A stretch of 40,105 nt of DNA. Origin: Candidatus Faecaligallichristensenella faecipullorum (lineage in GTDB: Bacteria > Bacillota > Clostridia > Christensenellales > Aristaeellaceae). Positions 31,404-40,105 of this stretch are shown piece by piece. The notes under the pieces were generated by a model. It worked only from the letters and a program-made list of their open reading frames with translations. It searched no databases and was not told the DNA's origin. Where the stretch lies: assembly GCA_018716505.1 (NCBI GenBank), contig DVJW01000218.1:1-40105 (forward strand), read 5' to 3'. Numbering within the stretch: position 1 is the first letter of the stretch; each line of letters starts with the position of its first letter. The position numbers and the translations under genes were made by a program.

Positions 31404-32234
31404 TCACTTGATTTTGAACTTGTAGAGCACCGGATAGCTGAGCGCCGTCAGCCCCACGCCCAGGCCCAGCTGGATGAGGATCATCTGGTAGCTCTCGCGC
31501 CATTCAAACAGCTTCTCAATGGCCGGGGCAATGCGGGTGATGGCAAAGTCGGCGGCCCATCGAATGCCGTCCACAATCTCCTTGGAGAAGGTGCCCAGCG
31601 CCAGCTGAGACATCACCACAATGAAAATCACCAATCCCGCGCCCATGATGACCAGGATCTGTTTCCACCAGCGGCCGAACAGATAGCCCAACAGGGTAAA
31701 CAGGCCGATGGTGAACATAAAGTCGCTGAACACCATGGCCCCGTCGAACAGGAAGCGGACGCTGTTGCCCAAAATAAGGGTTTGGGTAGACAGTGTGCTC
31801 TGGAACCGAAAGCCCACAGCCAACAGGGCCAACCGGTTAATCAGCGGAATCAGCCAGGACAACACCGTGCTGGCCAGCGCCATGGTGATCAAAAACAGGA
31901 AATTGCCCATCAGTATCTCGTACCTGGAAACCGAAAGCGTGACCAGGAATTTGCGGTCGCGCCCGGTGAGCGTGCAGCTCATCCACAAAATCACCCAGCT
32001 GAACATCCCGGTCCATTCAAAGCTGGCCGGATTGCTGTAAATGCGCATGGCGTCGTAGCTGGCCACCGCGCCATAGGTGCCGTTGCCCATGGCTTCTATG
32101 CGCATGTTGTCCGCCTGAATAAACCTCATGGCAATATTGCTGCCCACCGTCAAAACCGTTACCACAATCAGCGCCGCCAGCAGCGCTTTTCCGTATCGAA
32201 TATAGTTATATCGAACCACACCGCCCACGCGCAT
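31404..32234 (-). CDS. ABC transporter permease, GntR-associated
   Basis: 276-aa membrane protein with about six TM segments (for example residues 18-35, 78-90, 110-130, 165-190, 195-215, 253-270). A polar loop (IQADNMRIEAMGNGTYGAVASYDAMRIYS) separates the first two spans. It resembles ABC-2-type permeases found with YtrA-type regulators. The start codon follows the ATPase stop directly (TAAATG). It is third in the GntR/ATPase/permease operon. Substrate unknown; several such systems respond to cell-wall-active antibiotics, which is an inference only. Confidence 0.82.
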   Translation of the reverse strand: MRVGGVVRYNYIRYGKALLAALIVVTVLTVGSNIAMRFIQADNMRIEAMGNGTYGAVASYDAMRIYSNPASFEWTGMFSWVILWMSCTLTGRDRKFLVTLSVSRYEILMGNFLFLITMALASTVLSWLIPLINRLALLAVGFRFQSTLSTQTLILGNSVRFLFDGAMVFSDFMFTIGLFTLLGYLFGRWWKQILVIMGAGLVIFIVVMSQLALGTFSKEIVDGIRWAADFAITRIAPAIEKLFEWRESYQMILIQLGLGVGLTALSYPVLYKFKIK

Positions 32235-33095
32235 TTACTTTTCCTCCTCTTCGGTCATGTACACAAACAACTTTTGAAGCGGCAGCGGTTCCACCGTCAC
32301 CCCGGGCACCTCTTCCAAATCCTCGCCCATGGCCGAAATAACCGCCACTCCGGCCAGGCTGTCCCGGTGCAAAATCTTTAAGTTCCTGGCGGCCTGCTCG
32401 GCCTTGTCCGCGGGCCCGGTGATTTGATAGGCCCGGCTGAGCAGCTGCTCGGTGGGCTCATGCACCACCAGACGGCCCTTATCCACGATTACCACTTCCT
32501 CAAAGATGCGCGCCACCTCGTCGATCAGGTGGGTGGAAATGATAACCGTGCGCGGAAATTGTTCCAAATCATGCAGGAGCTCGTCGTAAAAATGCTCCCG
32601 GGCGGCGGCGTCCAGGCCCAGCGAGGGCTCGTCGAATATGGTCAGCGGCGCGCGCGAGGCCAGGCCGATAATCAGGCCCAGCGACGACTCCATGCCCCGG
32701 GAAAGCTGCTTGTAGCGCTTTTTGTCGTTGAGCTCAAAGCGCTGCACCAGCCGCTGGGCGTAATCCTTGTCCCAATTGGGATAGAGCGCCTCGCAGGCCT
32801 TGAGCACCTCGCGCACCCGGATCGCGGGCGGATACATGCCCTTTTCCCTGACAAAGCACAGCCGCTTCAGGGCGGCCAGGTGTTCATGGGCGCGCTCGCC
32901 GAAGATCAGCGCCTCGCCCGAGGTGGGGAAGATGGCGGCGGACAGGATGTTGAGCAGCGTGGTTTTGCCCGCGCCGTTTCTGCCCAATAAGCCATAGATG
33001 CGGCCGGGTTCCAATTGAAAGCTCATGTTGTCCAGCGCCACATGTTTGCCGTAGCGATGGGTAAGCCCCTTTAATTCCAGTGCGTATTCGCTCAT
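32235..33095 (-). CDS. ABC transporter ATP-binding protein, GntR-associated
   Basis: 286-aa ATPase. Walker A is GRNGAGKT (38-45), Walker B is LTIFDEP (151-157) and the switch His is 189 (ISTHL). The signature motif is LSRGM (131-135), a divergence from LSGGQ that is common in YtrB-like proteins. The C-terminal part (about 215-286) is longer than the core fold. It is preceded by the YtrA-like GntR regulator 95 bp upstream and directly followed by the permease. The start was chosen at 33095 with GGAAGGAAA upstream, 45 bp inside the longest frame. Confidence 0.92.
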   Translation of the reverse strand: MSEYALELKGLTHRYGKHVALDNMSFQLEPGRIYGLLGRNGAGKTTLLNILSAAIFPTSGEALIFGERAHEHLAALKRLCFVREKGMYPPAIRVREVLKACEALYPNWDKDYAQRLVQRFELNDKKRYKQLSRGMESSLGLIIGLASRAPLTIFDEPSLGLDAAAREHFYDELLHDLEQFPRTVIISTHLIDEVARIFEEVVIVDKGRLVVHEPTEQLLSRAYQITGPADKAEQAARNLKILHRDSLAGVAVISAMGEDLEEVPGVTVEPLPLQKLFVYMTEEEEK

Positions 33096-33190
33096 ATCTG
33101 ATTTCCTTCCTGAAAATAGAATCCTTGAACCTCTCATCAAGCCGCGGCGCGGAAAAACCGCCCTTTAGACGGATCTCCGCCCGGTTTCGT

Positions 33191-33562
33191 TCATTTCTTC
33201 GGGGCGCCGTCCTCCGATAAGATCCACTGGGCCAGCTGCTCCCGGCTGATGCCCAGCTGTTCGGCCTCGCGCACCAGGGCGGAGAGCCTTTCCTCATAAA
33301 ACACCTGCATCCTCCTCTGCCGGACCATTTCCGGCGCGCCCGGGCTGACATACATGCCCACCCCGCGCCGCTTGTATAAAAGCCCGCTATCCACCAGCTG
33401 ATTGATGCCCTTGGCCGCTGTGGCCGGATTGATCTTCCAGAGACGGGCCAGCTGATTGCTGGAAGGAACAGGCTGCTCCTCTAAAAACGCGCCGCTCAAA
33501 ATGCCGTCCTCGATAAAATCCGCGATTTGACGGTAAATGGAGCGATCATTATCCAGCTGCAC
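33191..33562 (-). CDS. YtrA-type GntR-family regulator
   Basis: 123-aa regulator: N-terminal winged helix (about 1-70) with the GntR pattern IYRQIADFIEDGILSG and QLARLWKINPATAAKGINQLVDSG, then a short helical dimerisation domain (about 80-123), as in the YtrA subfamily. These proteins repress the ABC operon they lead. A GTG start at 33562 (VQLDNDRS) is preferred: GGAGGGAGAGG precedes it and family members begin at this point; an ATG at 33586 lacks a ribosome-binding site. Its promoter contains a palindromic operator, so self-repression is likely. Confidence 0.9.
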   Translation of the reverse strand: MQLDNDRSIYRQIADFIEDGILSGAFLEEQPVPSSNQLARLWKINPATAAKGINQLVDSGLLYKRRGVGMYVSPGAPEMVRQRRMQVFYEERLSALVREAEQLGISREQLAQWILSEDGAPKK

Positions 33563-33596
33563 ATGCTCACCATCCTCTCCCTCCATTAGCGAAGTG

Positions 33597-33645
33597 GTTC
33601 ATTACTGATGTAACTAACTATATCACCACTGCACCTCTGTGTCAA
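33597..33645 (-). promoter_or_regulatory. gntR-ABC operon promoter with operator overlapping the -10
   Basis: Minus strand TTGACA (33645-33640), 17 bases, TATAGT (33622-33617), the best promoter match in the window. A 22-bp palindrome, GTTnnTTACnnnnGTAAnnAAC (33618-33597), overlaps the end of the -10 and the expected start site, a typical place for a GntR repressor. Confidence 0.82.
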
Positions 33646-33799
33646 GGGGGCTGGAAAAATATTTTTGCGCGTTTTGGAATGATGCCCTTATTTTAGATGA
33701 ACTTTTCCAAAACCTTTCCAATACGGATAGAGGAAGAACTTTTTGCGCGTCGAATATCGTTATGTTAGGAAGTTCTGTATTCGTAAGGATGTGACCAAA

Positions 33800-34816
33800 A
33801 TGGATCATGGGCGGCATTATTTTCCCGAGGGCTATGCCCCGGCCCTGGATCTGCGCCATACCCAGCAGGCGATTAAAACCCTGAAGGATTGCTTTCAACA
33901 ACAGCTGGGCGCGCTTTTAAACCTGACCCGGGTGTCGGCTCCCCTGTTCGTAACCCAAAGCAGCGGGCTGAACGACGATTTGAGCGGCGTGGAGCGCAAG
34001 GTGTGCTTTGAAATGAAGGACTTGCCCGATGAGGAGCTTCAGGTGGTGCAGTCCCTGGCCAAATGGAAGCGCATGGCCCTGGGCCGCTACCGCTACCCGG
34101 TGGGCGAGGGCATCTACACCGATATGAACGCCATCCGCCGGGATGAGGAGACTGATAACCTGCACTCCATTTATGTGGATCAATGGGATTGGGAAAAGGT
34201 CATCTCCCGGGATCAGCGCTCGCTGGACTATCTGAAAAAAACGGTGAACCGCATCCACAGCGCGGTGATGGAGGCCGAGGTGGTGCTGCATAGCCGTTAC
34301 CCCGTGCTTCAGCCCCGGCTGCCCGCCGAGGTTTATTTCGTGACCTCCGGCGAGCTGGAATCGCGCTATCCCGATCTCACCCCGGCCCAGCGCGAGGAGG
34401 CCATAACAAAAGAGCACAAAGCGGTCTTTGTCATGCAGATCGGCGGGGCGCTTAAGGACGGAAAGCCCCATGGCGACCGGGCCCCGGACTATGACGACTG
34501 GTCGCTGAACGGGGATCTATTGTATTTCCTGCCCGAACTGAACCGGGCCATCGAGATTTCCTCCATGGGCGTTCGGGTGGACGCCGCCTCCATGTATAGC
34601 CAGCTCATGAGCGCCGGGGCGATGGACCGTTTAAGCCGCCCCTTCCATCAGATGGTCTACCACGACCAGCTGCCCCTCACCATCGGCGGAGGCATCGGCC
34701 AATCCCGGCTGTGCATGCTGCTCTTGCGCAAGGCCCACATCGGCGAGGTTCAGTGCTCCATTTGGCCCGAGGAAGCCCGCAAGCTCTTTGAAGATCGCGG
34801 CGTCATGCTGCTCTAA
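33800..34816 (+). CDS. asnA: Aspartate-ammonia ligase
   Basis: 338-aa class II tRNA-synthetase-like enzyme that makes asparagine from aspartate, ammonia and ATP. Diagnostic stretches: FVTQSSGLNDDLSGVERKV (about 50-68), AKWKRMALGRY (about 87-97), YTDMNAIRRDEETDNLHSIYVDQWDWE (about 107-133), and PLTIGGGIGQSRLCMLLL near the C-terminus (motif-3-like). The start at 33800 follows AAGGA; a longer frame begins at 33743. It leads the plus-strand asnA-dapF-dapL cluster and shares the aspartate pool with lysine synthesis. The stop overlaps the next potential start (TAATG), but dapF probably starts at the TTG below. Confidence 0.97.
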   Translation: MDHGRHYFPEGYAPALDLRHTQQAIKTLKDCFQQQLGALLNLTRVSAPLFVTQSSGLNDDLSGVERKVCFEMKDLPDEELQVVQSLAKWKRMALGRYRYPVGEGIYTDMNAIRRDEETDNLHSIYVDQWDWEKVISRDQRSLDYLKKTVNRIHSAVMEAEVVLHSRYPVLQPRLPAEVYFVTSGELESRYPDLTPAQREEAITKEHKAVFVMQIGGALKDGKPHGDRAPDYDDWSLNGDLLYFLPELNRAIEISSMGVRVDAASMYSQLMSAGAMDRLSRPFHQMVYHDQLPLTIGGGIGQSRLCMLLLRKAHIGEVQCSIWPEEARKLFEDRGVMLL

Positions 34817-34842
34817 TGCTCCAACCGGAGGGAGGAATTGGG

Positions 34843-35676
34843 TTGAAATTCGTCAAAATGCACGGCATCGGCAATGACTATGTGTATGTGGATTGCTTTC
34901 GAAATCCCGCGCCCGGCGACCCCGAGGAGGCGGCCCGCCGGGTCTCCCAAAGCCATTTCGGGATTGGCGCGGACGGCTTGATCCTGATCATGCCCTCCAC
35001 TCAAAGCGGCATGGACGCCCGCATGCGCATGTTCAACGCCGACGGCAGCGAGGGCAACATGTGCGGCAACGGCATCCGCTGCGTGGGCAAATACCTCTAC
35101 GACAGCGGGCTGTGCAAAAAGCGGCGCATCGCGGTGGAAACCCTGAGCGGCGCGCGCTATCTGGATATGGTCGTGGAAGGGGACAAGGCCGTAGCGGCCA
35201 GGGTGGATATGGGCGTGCCCGGCCTGGAGCCCGAAGACCTTCCGGTGCGCTGCGAAAAGGGCGAAATGCGGAATTTGCAGGTGGCGGGCCGCAGCTTTAC
35301 CTGCGTCTCCATGGGCAATCCCCATGCGGTCTGCCTGGATGGCGACCTGACCGATGGCGAGGTGCTCAAAATCGGGCCTCAGGTGGAAAACAGCCCGCTG
35401 TTCCCGGAAAAGGTGAATGTGGAGTTCGCCCAGGTGCTGTCCCCCAGCCGCGTCCGCATGCGGGTCTGGGAGCGGGGCTCCGGGGAAACCATGGCCTGCG
35501 GCACCGGCGCCTGCGCCACCCTGGTGGCCGGGGTGTTGAGCGGGCGGTGCGAGCGAAAAGCCACGCTGGAACTGTTGGGCGGCGAGCTCTTCATCGAATG
35601 GGACGAAAAGGACAACCATGTATACATGACCGGCCCGGCCGAAACCGTGTTCGAGGGCGAATTTTTCGGCCTGTAA
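34843..35676 (+). CDS. dapF: Diaminopimelate epimerase
   Basis: 277-aa enzyme converting LL- to meso-diaminopimelate for peptidoglycan and lysine. Both catalytic Cys are in place: Cys74 in GNMCGNGIRC and Cys219 in MACGTGACA. The N-terminus reads KFVKMHGIGNDYVYVD, as in family members. A TTG start at 34843, seven bases after GGAGG, gives that N-terminus; the ATG at 34816 would add nine unrelated residues. It is 26 bp downstream of asnA and 66 bp upstream of dapL. Confidence 0.97.
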   Translation: MKFVKMHGIGNDYVYVDCFRNPAPGDPEEAARRVSQSHFGIGADGLILIMPSTQSGMDARMRMFNADGSEGNMCGNGIRCVGKYLYDSGLCKKRRIAVETLSGARYLDMVVEGDKAVAARVDMGVPGLEPEDLPVRCEKGEMRNLQVAGRSFTCVSMGNPHAVCLDGDLTDGEVLKIGPQVENSPLFPEKVNVEFAQVLSPSRVRMRVWERGSGETMACGTGACATLVAGVLSGRCERKATLELLGGELFIEWDEKDNHVYMTGPAETVFEGEFFGL

Positions 35677-35742
35677 AGGCGCTTCTCGCGCCTGCCGCAC
35701 GGCCTTCAGATTACAGTAAATGACGTTGAAAGGATGGTTTAC

Positions 35743-36975
35743 ATGAACAAGGTGAATCCGAACTATGCGCTCATGCCTGGTTCCTATCTCTTCGCCGAGG
35801 TAAGCCGCCGGGTCAGCGCCTTCCAGGCCGCGCATCCGGAAAAGAAAATTTTAAAGTTGGGCATCGGCGACGTCACCCGCCCGCTGCCCAAGGTTTGCAT
35901 CGAGGCGCTGCATAAGGCCACCGATGAGATGGCCGACCCGGCCACCTTCCAGGGCTATCCCCCGGCCCAGGGCTATGATTTCCTGATCAACGCCATCAAG
36001 GAATACGAATACGATGCCCGGGGCGCGAAGGTCGAGGCCGACGAGATCTTCATCAGCGACGGGGCCAAGAGCGACACCGCCAACATTCAGGAGCTGTTCA
36101 GCGGCGACGCGGTGGTGGCCGTGCCCGACCCGGTATACCCGGTGTATGTGGACAGCAACGCCATGAGCGGCCGGGCCGGAATCTATGAAAACGAGCGCTG
36201 GAGCAAGCTGGTGTACCTGCCCTGCGTGGCGGAAAACGGCTTTATGCCCGAGCCGCCCAAGGAAAAGGTGGATTTGATCTACCTTTGCTTCCCCAACAAC
36301 CCCACCGGCGCCATGCTGACGCGGGATCAGCTCAAGGTATGGGTGGACTACGCCCGGGAAAACGGCTGCCTGCTGCTGTATGACGCGGCCTACCGCCAGT
36401 ACATCACCCGGGAGGACGCGCCGCGCTCCATCTACGAAATCGAGGGAGCCCGGGAGGTGGCGGTGGAATTCTGCTCCTTCAGCAAGACCGCGGGCTTTAC
36501 CGGGGTGCGCTGCTCCTGGACCGTGGTGCCCAAGAGCCTGAAGGTTCAGGACGCGGCGGGCAATCCGGTTTCGCTGAACGATATGTGGTCGCGCCGCCAG
36601 TCCACCAAGTACAACGGCACCGCCTACATCATCCAGCGCGCGGCCGCGGCCATCTACACCCCGGAGGGACAAAAGCAGGTGCGCGAAAACGTGGGCTATT
36701 ACATGGAAAACGCCAAGATCATCCGGGAAACCTTGGTGGAGCTGGGCGTCGAGGCCTCGGGCGGGGTGGACGCGCCCTATATCTGGCTCAAATGCCCCAA
36801 GGGCATGGATTCCTGGAGCTTCTTCGACTATCTGCTTTCGGGCGCCGGGGTGGTGGGCACCCCGGGCGCGGGCTTTGGGCCCAGCGGCGAAGGGTATTTC
36901 CGGCTGACCGCCTTCGGAAGCCGCGAGGTCACCTTGGAAGCCACCCAGCGCATTCGCGAACTGTTGGGCAAATAA
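35743..36975 (+). CDS. dapL: LL-diaminopimelate aminotransferase
   Basis: 410-aa PLP enzyme that converts tetrahydrodipicolinate to LL-diaminopimelate in one step, replacing the acylated DapD/C/E route. Family signatures: MNKVNPNYALMPGSYLF at the N-terminus, LGIGDVTRPLP (39-49), FPNNPTGAML (183-192), and SFSKTAGFTGVRCSW with the PLP-binding Lys248. Together with dapF it completes the route to meso-DAP. The start at 35743 is eight bases after AAAGGA; an ATG at 35734 is less likely. It ends at a strong terminator that also faces the GH106-like gene. Confidence 0.97.
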   Translation: MNKVNPNYALMPGSYLFAEVSRRVSAFQAAHPEKKILKLGIGDVTRPLPKVCIEALHKATDEMADPATFQGYPPAQGYDFLINAIKEYEYDARGAKVEADEIFISDGAKSDTANIQELFSGDAVVAVPDPVYPVYVDSNAMSGRAGIYENERWSKLVYLPCVAENGFMPEPPKEKVDLIYLCFPNNPTGAMLTRDQLKVWVDYARENGCLLLYDAAYRQYITREDAPRSIYEIEGAREVAVEFCSFSKTAGFTGVRCSWTVVPKSLKVQDAAGNPVSLNDMWSRRQSTKYNGTAYIIQRAAAAIYTPEGQKQVRENVGYYMENAKIIRETLVELGVEASGGVDAPYIWLKCPKGMDSWSFFDYLLSGAGVVGTPGAGFGPSGEGYFRLTAFGSREVTLEATQRIRELLGK

Positions 36976-36987
36976 TCGGCAAACAAA

Positions 36988-37024
36988 CGCCGGCTCCCCC
37001 ATTGGATGAGGGAACCGGCGTTTT
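36988..37024. terminator. Terminator between dapL and the GH106-like gene
   Basis: Stem CGCCGGcTCCC/GGGAaCCGGCG (36988-36998 with 37010-37020) with one mismatch, then TTTTCC on the plus strand; on the minus strand it is followed by TTTGTTTG, so it can stop both convergent transcripts. Confidence 0.9.
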
Positions 37025-37027
37025 CCT

Positions 37028-40000
37028 TTAATCCTCTTTGTAGATTTCAATGCGCGCGCCCTGCTCCAACCCGTTGGGCAAGGTGGCATAGGCCCGGGTA
37101 AAATGCTCGCCCTCGGTGAGGAAGCAATCCGGCCCATAGCCGGGAATGCGCTCGGGCAGCATGTGCAGCGGGCCAAAGGTGTTGCGCCGGGTCAACATCA
37201 GCGTCAGGCGCACGGCCCCGTGCTCCCGGATCAGCGATTCCACCCGGGCGGTATAGGGCGCCCAGCAGATGGTTTCGGCATCTTCCACCCGCACCGCCGC
37301 GCAGCCGCCCAGCCCGTTCAGCCGCAACAGCGCGGTTTCGCCGGTCTCCAGAGCGCCTTCCACCGGAACGGTCAGCTCCACCCCGCCGCCGTAGAAGGGC
37401 AGGCCCTGACTTCTCAAATCGCCCAAAGCCAGCCGCCGGGGCAGCCCGGTCATCACCACCCGGCCGTCGGATTCGGTGCGCACCCCGAAGTTCCCCAGCA
37501 GATACATGGCTTCCAGATTGCTGCCCGCATGATAGCCGGTTTCGATTTCCACCACATTTTCGCCCGGCTTCAGCACGCCCTGGGGAATGGCCAGCCGGCT
37601 GTAGCAGGGATCCACCCACCAGCCCCGGGCCGTTTTGTCCATGGGCACCCCATTCACCGAGACCTCAAAGGCGTCTTTTTCCTCCATGGCCAGCTCCACT
37701 GGATCATCCGGCAAGCGCTCCACATAAAACCCAAAGCGCAGCGCCACCTTGCCCTTGACCTCTTTGGGCCGCTGGGCGATAAACCAGGGCTGCAGCATAT
37801 CGCCGCCCCGGGGCGCAAGGCCCAGCATGGCCCGCGCCTTGCGGTCCACCTTGAGCACCTCGTCCTCTTCCTGCCACGCCCCATCGTCCACCCGCCACCG
37901 GGCGAAATCCAGGGCCAAAGCGTTGGGCTCGGTCAGGCGATAGGCAAATTCCCCGGAAATGGGGACAACGCGGCAGGGCTGGGGATCCAGGGGCCGGGGA
38001 TCCGCGCCCAGGGGCGCTTGGGCCATCAGATAGGCGCGCTCCCCGCCCGGGGTCAGGCTGGTCTCGATCTCCACCCATTCCCCCTGGCGGCGATAGATGG
38101 GCTGCGCCCGTCCGCCGCTCTTGAGCAGCCATTCCTGGGGATAGCCCTGGGCCTTGACCCGGATTTTCAGGCGGTCAACCCCCTGTTCCCGGTTGGTGTT
38201 CACCAGCACCAGGGCAACGCCCGCTTCACTTTCCCGCAAGGTGGCCAGCACCTCGGGGCAGGACGGGCTGAGCTCAATGCGCCGGGCCTCGCTCAGGGCC
38301 TGCTTCAGCGCCTGGGGCTCAAAGGGAATCTCCAGCGCGCCCTGAATGGATGCATCCCCGGCCAGGGCATCCACATAGCCGGGCTTTTCCCCGGCCAGAA
38401 TCACCCGGCCGCCCTGCCGGGCGAATGCCCTGAGCAAATTCAGGGTGGTGGAGCGGATGGTCGTCAGGCCGCTCACCACCACCCGGCGGTAGCGGGCCTG
38501 GCCCAGTTTCAGCACCGGACGGCCGTTCTCCGTCTCAATGGCGCACAGCCGGCTCATCATTTCCTCATCGCCGTAGTCAAAGTCGATCTGCTCGCCCTGA
38601 AGATAGCCAAACAGATCCGCAAAATGCTTTTCCAGCTTCAGTTCCTGATCCGTGGTGCCCACCAGATTGCGCGACCATCCCGGGAACACCGAGCACCACA
38701 CGCTCTCAATGGGATGGATAACCAAGGTATCGGAAACCTGCTCGCCATCGTGCAGCAGCACATGCATGCGGGCAAAGTAATCCTCCACCTGTTTATAATC
38801 CTTCCACCAGGCCGACTGGAAGAAGATGCTGGCCGGGTAATCGCGCTTGGCCTCGCCCTGCATGGTGTACCAGCTCAAATGGGGGCAGCGCACATCAATG
38901 CCCAGCAGCGCCTGCCAATCCCCCACCTGTTTATGATTTTCCAAAGAGAACTGCCAGCCGGTGCAGCCGTACAGCTCGCTGAGTTTCCAGGCCTTGCCCG
39001 TTTGGCGCGCCACGCTGGACAGCTGTTTGACCAGAAGGAAATTCTTGTTGCCCTCGGTGAGCACGTCCACCCCGGGCACATCCATATGCTCATAAAAGCG
39101 CATGACCGACCCGATCATGGCGGTTTGTCCGGACAGGGTGTCCTCCTGAAGCACATGACCAGTGAAGTACAGATGATGCTTTTGGCAGCACTCGTGCATG
39201 GGGATGGCATAGGCTTCCAGGAACATGCACTCCACCAGATCCACATAGCGCCACTTGACCTGGGACACCGTCTGTCCCTCGTTTAACAAAAACAGCTCGG
39301 GCAGATGGGCGCGCAGGTCGTCGCCATACTCCCTTTCATAGCGTTCAAACAGGCCGTCGGTGTAAGGCATGCGCCAATTGCCCTGCTCAATGGCCTGGGT
39401 GGAGCCAAAGATATCCATCAGCGCGCCCCGATGGGGCTCATCGGTAAAGATGCCCTTGATGGAATCCCCCAAACGGCCGCCGCACTCCCGGGCATAGCGC
39501 TCATGGGTGAGCTCCAGGAAATGCGCCACCGCCTCGGGCATCAGGGTATCCACATAGGCGTTGCCGTTATACACCGGGTGTTCGGGCATAATCTCCCGGG
39601 TAAAGTGCAGCACCGTGCCCTCAGGCCGCTGATCTTTTAAGAGCGGTTTGGCGTCATAGACCTTTACCCCCTCCACCTTGCCGGTGAAGGCGGCCAGGGT
39701 ATTGTCCTGCCAACGGAAATCCCCGGCGGGCACGACGCTCAGCTGCATATACTTCATGCGGTAGCGCACATCCTGGGTGGCCAGGCCGCCCGCCGAGCCC
39801 GAGGGCCAGCGGTCCTCGTCGTACAGCCAGGCCTCCATGCCCTGCTCCTGGGCATAGTCGGCCACCTCATTAATCAGGCGGAACCAATCCTTGCCCAGGT
39901 ATTCGGTGGCCAGTCCGGTCCTGGAATGCATAAAATAGCCGCCGAAGCCCATCTTCTGAAACACATCGGCCTGGCGCTTCAGCTCGCCAATCTCCAATTC

Positions 40001-40081
40001 CCCGTTCCACGCCCAAAAGGGTTTGCCCCGATAGGCATTGCCCGGATTTTGGAACTTTTCGTACAAATTCTCTATCTTCAT
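37028..40081 (-). CDS. GH106-like glycoside hydrolase (probable alpha-L-rhamnosidase)
   Basis: 1017-aa protein without a signal peptide, so intracellular. The N-terminal part fits the GH106 catalytic barrel: PFWAWNGELEI (about 21-31), GGYFMHSRTGLATEYL (about 46-61), and EAWLYDEDRWPSGSAGG (about 82-98), followed by TDEPHRGALMDIF and YFTGHVLQEDTLSGQTA. The C-terminal 400 residues look like beta-sandwich domains of the kind that flank these enzymes. GH106 enzymes release alpha-L-rhamnose from plant or bacterial glycans; the substrate is inferred from family only. The start was taken as the ATG at 40081 (AGGAG about 10 bases upstream); a GTG at 40087 is possible. Intact within the window; its promoter lies outside. 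Confidence 0.85.
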   Translation of the reverse strand: MKIENLYEKFQNPGNAYRGKPFWAWNGELEIGELKRQADVFQKMGFGGYFMHSRTGLATEYLGKDWFRLINEVADYAQEQGMEAWLYDEDRWPSGSAGGLATQDVRYRMKYMQLSVVPAGDFRWQDNTLAAFTGKVEGVKVYDAKPLLKDQRPEGTVLHFTREIMPEHPVYNGNAYVDTLMPEAVAHFLELTHERYARECGGRLGDSIKGIFTDEPHRGALMDIFGSTQAIEQGNWRMPYTDGLFERYEREYGDDLRAHLPELFLLNEGQTVSQVKWRYVDLVECMFLEAYAIPMHECCQKHHLYFTGHVLQEDTLSGQTAMIGSVMRFYEHMDVPGVDVLTEGNKNFLLVKQLSSVARQTGKAWKLSELYGCTGWQFSLENHKQVGDWQALLGIDVRCPHLSWYTMQGEAKRDYPASIFFQSAWWKDYKQVEDYFARMHVLLHDGEQVSDTLVIHPIESVWCSVFPGWSRNLVGTTDQELKLEKHFADLFGYLQGEQIDFDYGDEEMMSRLCAIETENGRPVLKLGQARYRRVVVSGLTTIRSTTLNLLRAFARQGGRVILAGEKPGYVDALAGDASIQGALEIPFEPQALKQALSEARRIELSPSCPEVLATLRESEAGVALVLVNTNREQGVDRLKIRVKAQGYPQEWLLKSGGRAQPIYRRQGEWVEIETSLTPGGERAYLMAQAPLGADPRPLDPQPCRVVPISGEFAYRLTEPNALALDFARWRVDDGAWQEEDEVLKVDRKARAMLGLAPRGGDMLQPWFIAQRPKEVKGKVALRFGFYVERLPDDPVELAMEEKDAFEVSVNGVPMDKTARGWWVDPCYSRLAIPQGVLKPGENVVEIETGYHAGSNLEAMYLLGNFGVRTESDGRVVMTGLPRRLALGDLRSQGLPFYGGGVELTVPVEGALETGETALLRLNGLGGCAAVRVEDAETICWAPYTARVESLIREHGAVRLTLMLTRRNTFGPLHMLPERIPGYGPDCFLTEGEHFTRAYATLPNGLEQGARIEIYKED

Positions 40082-40105
40082 GCGCACCCTTCTCCTTTTC
40101 CGGCC

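Noticed and set aside
37103-39286. Plus-strand open frame of 727 codons antisense to the GH106-like gene
   Set aside because: The His/Gln/Pro-rich translation is typical of a shadow frame, and the opposite strand has conserved glycosidase motifs.

Overview
The window is a GC-rich chromosomal segment, with mostly G/C third codon positions, from a spore-forming member of the Clostridia (Bacillota). The evidence is a SpoIVB protease gene behind a forespore-type promoter, a gene with the Spo0A effector domain, strong GGAGG ribosome-binding sites, and a lysine/diaminopimelate route using LL-diaminopimelate aminotransferase. Intracellular GH29 and GH106-type glycosidases and AraC regulators suggest a glycan-using, possibly gut-associated anaerobe. 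I cannot name the genus. I saw no rRNA, tRNA, CRISPR array, phage or transposase gene.

Left part (1-7.8 kb). Read on the minus strand, spoIVB (7706-6450) lies upstream of spo0A (2575-1829), which overlaps deoB and is followed by a purine nucleoside phosphorylase cut by the window edge. The usual spoIVB-spo0A adjacency is broken by about 4 kb of visibly more AT-rich DNA: orphan genes (DUF4304-like, a two-TM protein, a secreted protein, a Cys-rich conserved protein) and a chimeric pseudogene. That pseudogene joins a 253-bp near-identical copy of the spo0A promoter and first 28 codons to the 3' end of a second copy of the Cys-rich gene. The Spo0A itself is the main surprise: its DNA-binding domain is well preserved, but the receiver has Asn at the phosphoacceptor position, has lost the acidic pocket, and has Val for the switch Thr.

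Middle (7.8-24.6 kb). A minus-strand group holds an AraC regulator, a very large Lhr-type helicase and a short alkyltransferase-like protein. Two URO-D/methyltransferase-superfamily genes follow, each head-to-head with its own AraC regulator (12.3-14.5 and 15.1-17.3 kb). Next come a hotdog thioesterase, a hydrolase/YaiI/CPBP-like operon, a PfkB sugar kinase, and a beta-lactamase-fold hydrolase/beta-propeller lactonase/acyltransferase-3 operon.

Right part (24.6-40.1 kb). A MATE exporter, a small membrane protein and a GH29 alpha-L-fucosidase are followed by two consecutive large secreted proteins of similar layout, probably paralogs, separated by an intrinsic terminator. A YtrA-type GntR/ABC operon has a candidate operator overlapping its own -10 box. 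The plus-strand asnA-dapF-dapL cluster uses aspartate for asparagine and for diaminopimelate/lysine. A large GH106-like glycosidase closes the window.

All product calls rest on motifs and recalled family features; no database search was run. Starts were chosen from ribosome-binding sites and family N-termini, so several genes begin downstream of the longest possible reading frame.
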